A stretch of DNA of 64,000 nt from Burkholderiales bacterium PBB1 (GTDB taxonomy: Bacteria > Pseudomonadota > Gammaproteobacteria > Burkholderiales > Burkholderiaceae_C). Positions 53,660 through 62,199 of the stretch are shown here, piece by piece (position 1 is the stretch's first letter; every line of letters begins with the position of its first letter). Made by a program: the position numbers and the translations under genes. Below the pieces are notes generated by a model. It did not search any database, was not told where the DNA came from, and saw nothing but the letters and a program-made list of their open reading frames with translations. The stretch covers positions 1 through 64,000 of the forward strand of contig NKIN01000007.1 in NCBI GenBank assembly GCA_002255905.1, in the 5' to 3' direction.

Positions 53660-54262
53660 TCAAGGCTCCGCAGATCGATGCTCGTCCCTCGCCGCCGACC
53701 AGACGGCTTTCGCCGCATCTGCATTCATGAGGGCGATACCCACACCAACAATCAAATCGGGCCACCCGGTGCGCCATTGCAGCGTGATCAGGCCAGCGCC
53801 GATGATGGCGACGTTCGCGAAAGCGTCATTGCGAGCAGACAGAAATGCGGCCCGCGTGAGACTGCCGCGGTGGTGTCGAAACTTTGTCAACAGCAGAGCG
53901 CAACCAAGGTTCACGGCCAAGGCTCCCGCGCCCGTGACGGAAAGCAACCATGGTTCTGGCGCAGTGGGCGCGTTGAACTTGTGCCACGCCGTCCAGATCA
54001 GCGCCAGTGCGGGGACCAGGAGGATGGCCGCCAGGGCCATGCCGACGCGCGCCCTGCTGCGAGCAGACCATCCAAGCGCAAGCAAGATCAGCAGGTTGAC
54101 GGCTGCGTCTTCCAGGAAATCGACGCTGTCGGCGATTAGCGACACGGAGCCAATTTGCCGAGCGACAGCGAACTCGACAAAAAAGTACGCCAGATTCGAA
54201 AGCGCCACAACGATCACGGCTCGGCGCAGTTCGCGGGCAGTGCTCGCCTCTGCTGAGGCCAT
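53660..54262 (-). CDS. Short CDF-type cation transporter
   Basis: A 200-residue membrane protein with five or six hydrophobic segments: VIVVALSNLAYFFVEFAVA, SVSLIADSVDFLEDAAVNLLILLAL, MALAAILLVPALALIW, LLSVTGAGALAVNLGCALLL and DAFANVAIIGAGLITL. The pair of metal-binding motifs SLIADSVDFLEDA (TM2) and LSARNDAFANVAII (TM5) fits cation diffusion facilitators (Zn/Co/Cd), but the usual His residues and the cytosolic C-terminal domain are missing. I start at ATG 54262; a GTG ten codons earlier (54292) is possible. It converges with the glycosyltransferase gene. Confidence 0.75.
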   Translation of the reverse strand: MASAEASTARELRRAVIVVALSNLAYFFVEFAVARQIGSVSLIADSVDFLEDAAVNLLILLALGWSARSRARVGMALAAILLVPALALIWTAWHKFNAPTAPEPWLLSVTGAGALAVNLGCALLLTKFRHHRGSLTRAAFLSARNDAFANVAIIGAGLITLQWRTGWPDLIVGVGIALMNADAAKAVWSAARDEHRSAEP

Positions 54263-54321
54263 CGGAGTTGGGTTTCGCAGGTCTTTCGGCACAGGTCGTC
54301 GATCGAATCAATCGCAGGAAT

Positions 54322-54750
54322 TCAGCCGCGCCAACCATACTGCAGCATGAACACCTGCAACCGTTCTGTCAGCGCCAGATCCCGCCGCTCCTCGCAGTCC
54401 CAGATGATCGACATCAGCCGTTCGTGCGTGGTCCGGTGCATGCCCTTCGGCCGCTTCCAATTCGCCCCGAGCATCGCCTTGACCTTTTGCTGCCGCCGCC
54501 AGCTGCGTCCAATCGCACCGTCGCACTGAATGGCGTAGGCGAGCCTCTGGCCGTGCCGACAGGCGAAGCGGCCCGCCCGCAGGTACAGCACTGCGACACG
54601 CTCGCCGCGAATCGGGCAGATGAACCAAGGCCGCACGCCGCTCTGTGCGTCGGTCCATGGCCATGAGTCCATCTACCGACCCGCGAAGATGCCCTCACGT
54701 TGCTCCCGCCGCACATCGATGCGTTTGCAATGTTCCGCCTTGACGTGCAT
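54322..54750 (-). pseudogene. Decayed zinc-ribbon-like conserved hypothetical gene
   Basis: Two parts in one frame are separated by TAG at 54675-54673. The first (MHVKAEHCKRIDVRREQREG) and the second (SWPWTDAQSGVRPWFICPI, then RGERVAVLYLRAGRFACRHGQRLAYAIQ, then KPKGMH-like RPKGMHRTTHERL) look like the ends of a common 170-190-residue proteobacterial protein whose full form has about 50 more residues between SW and RxWF and the zinc cysteines CP.C and CR.C. Here those cysteines are partly lost (CPIR, CRHG). Stop codon, internal deletion and lost ligands together indicate decay. The family recognition is from memory of its sequence pattern. Confidence 0.6.
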
Positions 54751-55087
54751 TGCAGGTCGGCCGGCCGCGATTCTCGTTCCACCGAGTGGCATTTGATTCC
54801 GTTCAAACGAACGATTCTTTCTGCGCGTGAGATACCGGGTGGTTGCTGCATTCCATCGCACACACGCTTCGACTGGCGCCTCACGTCGTCAGCAACGACC
54901 GCGGGCCCGCGCCACGGATTACGAAATCATGAGGTAAGGCGCCCGCTTGTGGGTGACCGTACAACGCTCCCTGCAGCAGAAGCCTCGACCCGTCCCTTGC
55001 AGTCACTGGCACCGCGACCAGTCGTCAACGTCCGCGATGCGCTCGCGTATATTCGACGCGGCCTAATTTCTGTGACTCAAGCAACCT

Positions 55088-55462
55088 ATGAACGCATCAT
55101 CTTCAAAGACGGTTGCTGCCAAGGCGAAACGATCGGGCAAGCCCCCCGCAAAAAGCCCCGCAGTTGCAGCGAAGCCGCCGCCTCGGAAACGGTCCAAGAA
55201 GTCGCCGACTGACATTGCCATTTCCACTGAACTGGCCCCGGCCGTCGCCATTGCCTTGCTCGATAAATCGTCAAAGGCGCCAGGATCAGCGCCCCCGGCG
55301 CTCGAGGTGCTCGCGGCGGGTGTTTCTGCGTCAGACACTGAAGGCAATGTGCGCGTGCAACTCATGTTCCCGAACGGCGCCGTTTTACCGGTCGAGATGA
55401 GCGCTGACGCAGGGGCAGCCTTGTCTAAGGGGTTGGACGAGGAACTGCCCGACAAGAAGTGA
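55088..55462 (+). CDS. Hypothetical protein with basic N-terminal tail
   Basis: A 124-residue protein. The first 38 residues are Lys/Ala/Pro/Ser rich (MNASSSKTVAAKAKRSGKPP, then AAKPPPRKRSKKSP), like histone-H1-type tails; the C-terminal 50 residues (VSASDTEGNVRVQLMFPNGAVLP, then ADAGAALSKGLDEELPDKK) look like a small beta/alpha domain. Nucleic-acid binding is possible but unproven. TATATT at about 55046 could be its -10. The 337 bp upstream, back to the decayed gene, show nothing else. It converges with the next small gene. Confidence 0.5.
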   Translation: MNASSSKTVAAKAKRSGKPPAKSPAVAAKPPPRKRSKKSPTDIAISTELAPAVAIALLDKSSKAPGSAPPALEVLAAGVSASDTEGNVRVQLMFPNGAVLPVEMSADAGAALSKGLDEELPDKK

Positions 55463-55466
55463 CGCT

Positions 55467-55688
55467 TCATCTCCAGCCGTTGGCTTTGCGGTACTTCGTG
55501 CAGGCCACCAGCTTGCCGCTGTTGAAGCTCGTGCATTGCACGGCGATGCCGATCAACAGTGCCCGTGCCGGGTTCGTGGACAGCCGATAGTCAGGGCGCT
55601 CGAGCACGACGTGGGGCCGCAGCACGAACTGCCACCCGTTGCGCTTCAATACCTTGAACAACTCGCCGGATGTCCGCCGGTTGAGCAT
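55467..55688 (-). CDS. Small hypothetical protein
   Basis: A 73-residue frame, MLNRRTSGELFKVLKRNGWQ, then FVLRPHVVLERPDYRLSTNP and IAVQCTSFNSGKLVACTKYR. The opening faintly resembles HicA-type toxins (ELxKxLxxNGW), but the HicA catalytic His region is not seen and no HicB partner adjoins. ATG 55688 or GTG 55703 could start it. It lies 60-75 bp from the 3' end of tRNA-Arg. Weakly supported. Confidence 0.35.
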   Translation of the reverse strand: MLNRRTSGELFKVLKRNGWQFVLRPHVVLERPDYRLSTNPARALLIGIAVQCTSFNSGKLVACTKYRKANGWR

Positions 55689-55762
55689 CGGCAATGTGGT
55701 CACAGGTCGTCGCCGACCGGTGTCGCGTCCAGGTACTTCTAGGTGCCTTTCGGCCTTGTCAC

Positions 55763-55837
55763 TGGTCCCACCGACAGGAATCGAACCTGTATCTGCCGCT
55801 TAGGAGGCGGCCGTTCTATCCATTGAACTACGGCGGG
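55763..55837 (-). tRNA. tRNA-Arg (anticodon CCT)
   Basis: A 75-nt cloverleaf on the minus strand including an encoded CCA. The acceptor CCCGCCG pairs with CGGTGGG (one G-T). D arm GTTC/GAAC, anticodon arm GCCGC CTCCTAA GCGGC with anticodon CCT, and T arm ACAGG TTCGATT CCTGT are all intact. It reads AGG, a rare codon in this GC-rich genome. Confidence 0.95.
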
Positions 55838-55870
55838 CTGTTTGCGATTTTCACATGGGGGTGTTTGCAT

Positions 55871-58800
55871 CTAGCCCCAGCGCCATGTCCAGATCACGTC
55901 GAGTGAATTCTCGAACCCCGACTGCGCTCGCAGCGTGAAGCTGCGCGCGATGCGGTAGATCAGCTGGAAGCTGCCGGCGGTGGCATTCAGGCCGCGCTCG
56001 TAGCCGACATACCAGCGTCGCGACAACTGCTTGCCCAGCGAGATCACGGTCTCGCGCACCTCGCCCTGGTTCTGCTTGAGCGTCAGTTCGTCGAGCCCGA
56101 TGGCCTTGGTGAACTGGTCGGTGATGCCTTCGCCCTCGCCGGCCAGTAGCGCCAGCGCAGCCGTTTGCAGCAGTGCCGTGTCGGCGCTGCCCAGGCCATC
56201 GCTGGCGCGGCCCAGGGCCAGCCATGACAGCTTGTCGACTTCGGACACCTCGGGCTCCGAAAACAGCCGGATGCGCGGGTTCTGCGCGGTGCCGGTCACC
56301 TGCACACCCACGCGGATGTCGATGTTGGGGCGGGTGGCCTCGATGTTGAGCTGTGGATTTTCCGGCGGCCCGTTGAAGGTGATCTGACCGCGGTCGATCG
56401 TCAACTTCTGGCCGTAGGCGGCGTAGGTGCCACCGACCGCAGCGATGGTTCCGTTGATGGCCAGCCTGCCGCCGGGCGCGGTCAGTCGCAGGTCGCCGCG
56501 CAAACCGGTCTCGATGCCGCGGCCGCGCAGTCGCAGCTTGTTGCCCAGCCCGATCTTCAGGTCGAGTGCCACGTTGCGCGAGGTTGCAGGCGTCGGCAGC
56601 GGTGGCGGCGCGTCGCCTGCGCCGGGTGTTTCGCCTTGCGCGCTCCGCGCCGCGCCGCTGGCTGCCGCCCGCACCACCTGCACGTCGTCGGACAGCGTCG
56701 GTGCATCGCTGCGGGTGAAGTCGATCAGACCCTCGTCGATGGCGAAGCCACCGTTGACGCGAAGGGCATCGCGTTCGAAACCCAGTTGGGCGCTGCCGCT
56801 GGTGACGATGCGGCGATCGACGCGTCCCAGCAGAACGAAGCGCTCGGCCTTCAGCTGCAGATTCGCGCTCGGTGACTCGCCCAGGGTGGCCGCGCCATCG
56901 ATGCTGAGGCTGCCCGACCCCCCCTTGGCGCTGAAGCGCTCGATGCGCGCGCTGCTGCCTTTCAACGAAATCAGCACCTCGCCGTCGTTGATGTTCACGC
57001 CCTCGAGGAAGTTGCGTGCACTCAGCGCGCTGCCCTCGATGCTGCCGGTGATCTCCGGCGCGCCGAAGCGCCCGCTGAAGACCGCGCTGGTCTTCATCTG
57101 CCCGCCCAGGCGCCAGCCGGTCGGTACCCAGGTGCCCCAGGCGCCAAGGTTGGCCACATCGAGTTCGGCAGCGCCTTCGATCGCGGCGTCCGGCGTCGGC
57201 CACAACGCCTCGGGTGAGGTGCGCACCAGCACGGCACCGGCCAGCACACCGAGTGTCCTGCCGTTCAGGTATTGAGAGAAGGTCCACACACCGTCGGTGG
57301 CGTTCACGGCCATGCGCAGGTTGGTCAACCCCAGCGACTGGGTGCTGATCTCGTCGGTGACCGTCAGGTCGCCTTGCCCGCGCTCGAGCACGAGGTTGGC
57401 CGACAGTCTACCGTCGCTGTGCGCCTCGAATCGCCCGCCCATCGTCAGATCGCCGCCCCAGCCAAAGCCGGGCTGCAGGCGTGCCAGCAGCGGCGCCATC
57501 GGGAGCGGGTCGAACGCCAGCTGGGCGTCGATCCTGGCGGGCTGTGCGATGCCTCCGGCCGCCTGCCAGGCCAGCTGGCTCCAGCGCACGGCCGCGCCCA
57601 GCACCTCAGCCTGTCCAGGCTGCACGGTGAGGCGCGCCGGCGCGCCGGCCCACATGGCTTCGATGTCGACGTCGCCGGCGCTGATCCATGGTGCTGCGTT
57701 GCCGTGGCTGGCTTTCAGATCCAGTCGTTGCACGCGGCCGCGCCAACCGGCCACCGGCCGGTCTGCGAGATCGATCACGCCACCTCGGGCCTGCAACAGC
57801 AGCACGCTGTGCGCCGTGGTGCTGGTGCCCGTAACGGCTGGCGCAGACGGCGCTGTGGCCTCGGCCTGCACGGTATCCACCCAGGCGGGTGGCAGCGCAT
57901 TCGCGCTGGCGCGCAGTTCGACCGCATGTTCACCCACCGTGCCTTTGACGGTGAACTGTGCCGAGTCCATTTGGGGTGACGCGCCTGCTCCGCTTTTCGA
58001 CAGGCCACCGGGCGGCCCGCTGCTCAGCACCTTCAGCTGCGACAGGCTGGCGTCCACGTCGACCGTTGCGCCACTGGCGGTGCCCGCATTCCAGCGTGCA
58101 CGGGTCTGCTGGATCGTGATCGTCCCGACGCGCAAGCCACTGGCGTTGAGTTCGCCCTGCATCGACACCTCGGGCCAGCGGCCATCGAGCGTGGCCGAGG
58201 CCTGAACGGTGCCGGCCAGCGTGGCATCCGCGCCAGGCGGCTGCACCAGGCGCCACAGCGGTTCGAATGCGGCCAGCGCCGGGGCGTCGAGGCTGACGCT
58301 CCAGCGGTCGGTGCTGCCTCGGGCGGCGCTGGTGCGTGCCGTGGTGTCGAACGTGCCCTGCGCCTGCAACTGGTTGCCGGCCACTTGCAGCGCCAACGCG
58401 GCTTCGGCGTGGGTGTTGTCGACGCTGCGCAGGCTGGCGCGGCCCTCCACCGGGGTGCCGCCGACGAGGCTGTTCGCCAGCGCGAGCTGTGCGCGGCCGC
58501 TCCACGCGGTGGCTGGCGCATCGCCGTGGGTCGGCAGCGTCAGATCGAAATCGCCCGTCGCGTTGATGCGGTGGACCCCGCGGCGCCAGGGCGAATCGGT
58601 GCGGCCAGGCCACCACGGCAGCGGGTCGAAATCGACCAGCGCCGCGCTGCCTTTGGCCTGCCAGGGTTCGCCAGCTGCGGTGCGATGGGCTTCGCCTGCC
58701 AGCGTCGCCAGCGCGCCGCCGGCGCTCGCGCGGGCCTCGCGCAGCGTGAGGTGCTGCGCATCGGCCACCGCATCGACCTTGAGCCGAACGGTCTTGCCCG

Positions 58801-60253
58801 CAGTCTCCACCTGACCCGAACCGACCGAGGCCGACAGCGCACCGGTCAGATCGAGCTGCAATTCGATCTGCGGCGAGGCGGCTGCCGCGGCGCTGGTGGA
58901 GGACGACGCAGCACCGCTCGCTGGCGTGGGTGACGCGCTGGTCGGCGCGACCAACGCGAGTGAAAGCGGTCCGCCGATCGACATCACCGGCGCGCGCGCA
59001 TCGAGCAACGAGGGTTGCAAGGCGTGCAGCGTGGCCGTCAGTGTCGATCGGTCGGCATGCCAGCGGCCGCTGCCCGTCAGGCTGCCACCCGGCTGCGTGC
59101 GGGTGCCGAACTCGGCCTCGAAGGTCTTGAGCTCCACGGTGCCGGGGTCGTCGGCATGGGCGCTCAGGTCAGCCGTCAGCTGGCGCAGCGGCACGAAGCC
59201 ATCGTTCCAGCGTCCTGCGACGTCGTTGCTCAGGTTGACATGCGCAGCGATCGGCCTGTCGATGGCGGAGCTTTGCACGGTCACTTCGCCGGTCAATGCG
59301 GTGATGGGCGCCGAGTGGCTCAAGGCCGACAGATCGAGGGCGCGGGTCTGCGCCTGCAGATCGGCGAGCGGCCAGGCTGCGAAGGGGCGCAAGCCGGCCT
59401 GCGCGTTCAGCGATTGCGCGGGGTGCGTTGCGGTGGCTGGCGATTGCACGCTGGCCTTCAGCGTGGGCGCGTCCAGCGGGCCGGTCAGGGCGAGCGTGGC
59501 CTGCCAGGCGGCCAGGTCGATCGGCGGCGTCGCCTGTGGTGCCGCGCCCGCCAGCGCGCCGGTGACGGTGGGTGTCACCTGGGCCTGCGACACCGCGAGG
59601 TTCAGATCGACCGCAAACGGTGCGCGTGTGGCGATGCGCGCGGTGCCACTCGCCTGCAGCCGATCCCAGCCGGCGCTCAGTGCCTCGAGCCGGTGCTCGG
59701 CACCGTTGGCCGCACCCAGCTGCACACGGGCACGCAGTTCGCGCAGCGGGTGGTTGCCCAGTGAACTGGCCTGCACGACCCCGATCTGCAGCGCCTCGAC
59801 GTCGATCTGCAACGGCAGGTGCAGGTGGGTGGGGGCGGACATCGTGCCCTCGCTCGGCGCCAGCAGCACATCGACGCGTGAGGCGTGCAGTTCGGCCGCG
59901 GACAACCGAGCCCACACGCCTGGTGCGTCGCTGCGCGAGAGATGCAGCCCTCGCCAGCCCAGGCCGGTGAAGACGATCTGGTCGGTGCCCGACAGCGACA
60001 GCACCACGCGCCCGGTCTCGAAGTCGCCCCACAGCGTGCCGCGAGGTGCAGTGACTTCGACTCCCGGCAGCCTCGACACCAGCCATGCACTGCCGTCTTC
60101 GGTTCGCACGGCCCACCACAGCGCTGCGCCCAGTGCACCCACCAGCAGCGCCAGCGAGCACAGGCCTATGACCGCCCGCCCCATTCCTCGCCGCGGTGGG
60201 CGGCGTGGCACCGGGGGTGGGCTTGCAGCAGCGGTGTCTTCGTGGTTCGTCAA
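55871..60253 (-). CDS. tamB: Translocation and assembly module protein TamB
   Basis: A 1460-residue envelope-spanning protein. A single N-terminal membrane helix (RAVIGLCSLALLVGALGAALWWAV) anchors it, followed by a very long AsmA-like beta-helical groove with repeated amphipathic strands, ending in the DUF490/TamB C-terminal domain (GNKLRLRGRGIETGLRGDL; GTYAAYGQKLTIDRGQITFNGP; SLGKQLSRRWYVGYERGLNA; DVIWTWRWG). TamB and relatives move phospholipids to the outer membrane and assist TamA. The start is TTG 60253 overlapping the tamA stop (TTTTGA); the same frame stays open to 61573 but that part is a shadow of tamA. Confidence 0.93.
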   Translation of the reverse strand: MTNHEDTAAASPPPVPRRPPRRGMGRAVIGLCSLALLVGALGAALWWAVRTEDGSAWLVSRLPGVEVTAPRGTLWGDFETGRVVLSLSGTDQIVFTGLGWRGLHLSRSDAPGVWARLSAAELHASRVDVLLAPSEGTMSAPTHLHLPLQIDVEALQIGVVQASSLGNHPLRELRARVQLGAANGAEHRLEALSAGWDRLQASGTARIATRAPFAVDLNLAVSQAQVTPTVTGALAGAAPQATPPIDLAAWQATLALTGPLDAPTLKASVQSPATATHPAQSLNAQAGLRPFAAWPLADLQAQTRALDLSALSHSAPITALTGEVTVQSSAIDRPIAAHVNLSNDVAGRWNDGFVPLRQLTADLSAHADDPGTVELKTFEAEFGTRTQPGGSLTGSGRWHADRSTLTATLHALQPSLLDARAPVMSIGGPLSLALVAPTSASPTPASGAASSSTSAAAAASPQIELQLDLTGALSASVGSGQVETAGKTVRLKVDAVADAQHLTLREARASAGGALATLAGEAHRTAAGEPWQAKGSAALVDFDPLPWWPGRTDSPWRRGVHRINATGDFDLTLPTHGDAPATAWSGRAQLALANSLVGGTPVEGRASLRSVDNTHAEAALALQVAGNQLQAQGTFDTTARTSAARGSTDRWSVSLDAPALAAFEPLWRLVQPPGADATLAGTVQASATLDGRWPEVSMQGELNASGLRVGTITIQQTRARWNAGTASGATVDVDASLSQLKVLSSGPPGGLSKSGAGASPQMDSAQFTVKGTVGEHAVELRASANALPPAWVDTVQAEATAPSAPAVTGTSTTAHSVLLLQARGGVIDLADRPVAGWRGRVQRLDLKASHGNAAPWISAGDVDIEAMWAGAPARLTVQPGQAEVLGAAVRWSQLAWQAAGGIAQPARIDAQLAFDPLPMAPLLARLQPGFGWGGDLTMGGRFEAHSDGRLSANLVLERGQGDLTVTDEISTQSLGLTNLRMAVNATDGVWTFSQYLNGRTLGVLAGAVLVRTSPEALWPTPDAAIEGAAELDVANLGAWGTWVPTGWRLGGQMKTSAVFSGRFGAPEITGSIEGSALSARNFLEGVNINDGEVLISLKGSSARIERFSAKGGSGSLSIDGAATLGESPSANLQLKAERFVLLGRVDRRIVTSGSAQLGFERDALRVNGGFAIDEGLIDFTRSDAPTLSDDVQVVRAAASGAARSAQGETPGAGDAPPPLPTPATSRNVALDLKIGLGNKLRLRGRGIETGLRGDLRLTAPGGRLAINGTIAAVGGTYAAYGQKLTIDRGQITFNGPPENPQLNIEATRPNIDIRVGVQVTGTAQNPRIRLFSEPEVSEVDKLSWLALGRASDGLGSADTALLQTAALALLAGEGEGITDQFTKAIGLDELTLKQNQGEVRETVISLGKQLSRRWYVGYERGLNATAGSFQLIYRIARSFTLRAQSGFENSLDVIWTWRWG

Positions 60254-62199
60254 AACGCAATTCCCACGCTCAGATGCAGGCGCAACTTGTGCACGTCGTC
60301 GCCGTAGGCCAGGTCCATGCGCAGTGGACCGACCGGGCTGCGCCAGCGCAGGCCGACACCATAGCCCAGCACCGGGTTCAGGTTCTTCCAGTGATCGGCG
60401 GCGTTGCCCGCATCGATGAAGGCGGCGCCCCACAAGGTGGGAAACCGTGTCGAGATCGGATGCGCCACCTCGGCGCTGCCCGTGAGCAGCACCCGACCGC
60501 TGAGCAACGCGCCGCCGACCTTGGGCCCGAGCGAGCGATAGGCGTAGCCGCGCACCGAATCGTCGCCGCCGGCGCGAAACAGCAGTGTGTCCGGGATGCC
60601 GACCTTGCCGCTGGCCAGCACCTCGCCGCCCTCGATCCGCCCGGTGGCGAACCACGCGCCGCCCAGCGGTCGGTACAACGTGTAGCGTCCGTACACACGG
60701 CCGAACGGACCGCTGCTTTCTGCACCGGTGCCGCTGACCGCGTACCCGCCCGCCACCTCGGCCGACAAGGTGTAGCCATCGGTGGGAAGCAACACGCTGT
60801 CGACGTCGCGGTAGACCCAGTGGTAGTTGCCGGTGTAGGCGTCGTTGCTCACCGTGGTGGTGCCGGTGTTGGAGGTGGTGTCCAGCCGCGAGTGCGTGGC
60901 TTCGATGTAGTACAGCCGCTCGATCTGCGTGGTGTCCTGGGTGCGGCCGATCCGGGCGCTCCATGAATTGCGTACCTCGTCGACGGTCTTCAATTGCTCC
61001 GCGCTGCCGGCGATCAGGTTGCGGTAGAGGCCCTCCAGTGGATACGAGGTCAGCTCGCCCGACCACGATCTCAGTTTCGGGCCGAGTTCGAGCTTGTTCT
61101 TGGCGATCCACTCCCAGCCGAAGGGCTGCCGATGCAGGTGTTCGACAGTGACTCGCGGCCCGGTGTTGGCGCTGTAGCCGGTGCCGAAGGTGGCTTGCTG
61201 GAGTGGCAGTTCGCGCAGCTGTACGTTGACCGGCGCGGCCTCGGCGGTGGTGGGGTCGGTGTCCAGTGCCACCGAGGCCCCTTCGAACAGACCACTTTTC
61301 TGCAGCCGCTCCTGGAAGTCGATCAGCTGCGATTCGCGGTACGGCGCACCTGGTGTCAGCAGCGACAGCTTCTGTACGCTGTTCTCGCCGTAGCGTTGAA
61401 GTCCGTTGATGCGCAGCGGTCCGAGCTTGTACAGCACGCCGCTGTCGGCGGTGACGTCCAGCTTCACGGTGTTGGTCTGCGCATCGACCAGCGCGCTCGA
61501 GCGGCTCAGGGTGGCCGCGGGATAGCCATCGGCGCGCAGTTTGGCCAGCGCATTGTTCTTGGCGCCAGTCCATTCCGACTGCTGGAACGGCACGCCAGGC
61601 GGCAGCCGCCAGCCGTTGCGCACCTGGGCGATCAGCACTTTCGCATCGAGTGCGCCGGCATCCGCGGCTTGCCGCAGCGGACCTTCTGCCGTGAACGCAA
61701 AGTGGTCGATCTCCGCGCGCGGGCCGGGCTTGACCCGCACGCGCAGCAAGGGCAGCGTCGCCGGCGCAGCACGCGGGCTGGATGAGGCTGCGTCTGACGC
61801 GGGCGCCGCAGCCGCGGGCGCGACCGCCGAGCCCGTCCCGCCGCCCACGCGCGTCACGCTCACCGCCGGATTGAAGTAGCCCTCGGTTTCGAGCAGCGCA
61901 CGCGCTTGTGCCGGTGCCGCGGCGATCAGCCGGTCGATTTCAGCGGACGTGATGTCCTCGCCTTCGGGCACCTTCTGGAACCGCGACAGATCGAGGTAGG
62001 TCTGCAGCAAGGTGCGCAATTCGCCCGGTGCCTCGATCTCGAGGCGGTACACCGCGATCGATGGCTTGGCCGAAGGGCTTGCTGCATCGACAGCCGCCGT
62101 AGGTTCAGCAAAGAACAGCTGCTTCACGCTGGCGCAGCCACCGGTGCCGAGCGCCAGGGCACAGCAGCCCAGCCATGCTGCGAGGCGCAGCCCCCTCAT
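60250..62199 (-). CDS. tamA: Translocation and assembly module protein TamA (Omp85 family)
   Basis: A 649-residue outer-membrane protein: signal segment MRGLRLAAWLGCCALALGTGGCASV, three POTRA-like domains (IAVYRLEIEAPGELRTLLQTYLDLSRF to about residue 350), then a 16-strand barrel with the Omp85 pattern FGTGYSANTGPRVTVEHLHRQPFG, FRAGGDDSVRGYAYRSLGP (motif 6-like lid, VRGY) and SPVGPLRMDLAYG. An Ala/Ser/Pro linker interrupts the POTRA region near residue 125. The signal ends in a lipobox-like TGGC, unusual for an Omp85 barrel. The start at 62199 is set by the signal peptide and ATGA overlap with the VWA gene. Confidence 0.92.
   Translation of the reverse strand: MRGLRLAAWLGCCALALGTGGCASVKQLFFAEPTAAVDAASPSAKPSIAVYRLEIEAPGELRTLLQTYLDLSRFQKVPEGEDITSAEIDRLIAAAPAQARALLETEGYFNPAVSVTRVGGGTGSAVAPAAAAPASDAASSSPRAAPATLPLLRVRVKPGPRAEIDHFAFTAEGPLRQAADAGALDAKVLIAQVRNGWRLPPGVPFQQSEWTGAKNNALAKLRADGYPAATLSRSSALVDAQTNTVKLDVTADSGVLYKLGPLRINGLQRYGENSVQKLSLLTPGAPYRESQLIDFQERLQKSGLFEGASVALDTDPTTAEAAPVNVQLRELPLQQATFGTGYSANTGPRVTVEHLHRQPFGWEWIAKNKLELGPKLRSWSGELTSYPLEGLYRNLIAGSAEQLKTVDEVRNSWSARIGRTQDTTQIERLYYIEATHSRLDTTSNTGTTTVSNDAYTGNYHWVYRDVDSVLLPTDGYTLSAEVAGGYAVSGTGAESSGPFGRVYGRYTLYRPLGGAWFATGRIEGGEVLASGKVGIPDTLLFRAGGDDSVRGYAYRSLGPKVGGALLSGRVLLTGSAEVAHPISTRFPTLWGAAFIDAGNAADHWKNLNPVLGYGVGLRWRSPVGPLRMDLAYGDDVHKLRLHLSVGIAF

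Noticed and set aside
55467-55688. HicA toxin
   Set aside because: Only the first dozen residues look similar; the catalytic His motif and an adjacent HicB antitoxin are missing.
55763-55837. Integration site (attL/attR) at tRNA-Arg
   Set aside because: No second copy of the tRNA 3' end and no integrase gene seen in the window.
60254-61573. N-terminal extension of the tamB frame by 440 codons
   Set aside because: It overlaps tamA in another frame and encodes Arg/Gly/Ala-rich sequence without family resemblance; the TTG at 60253 directly precedes the TamB membrane anchor.
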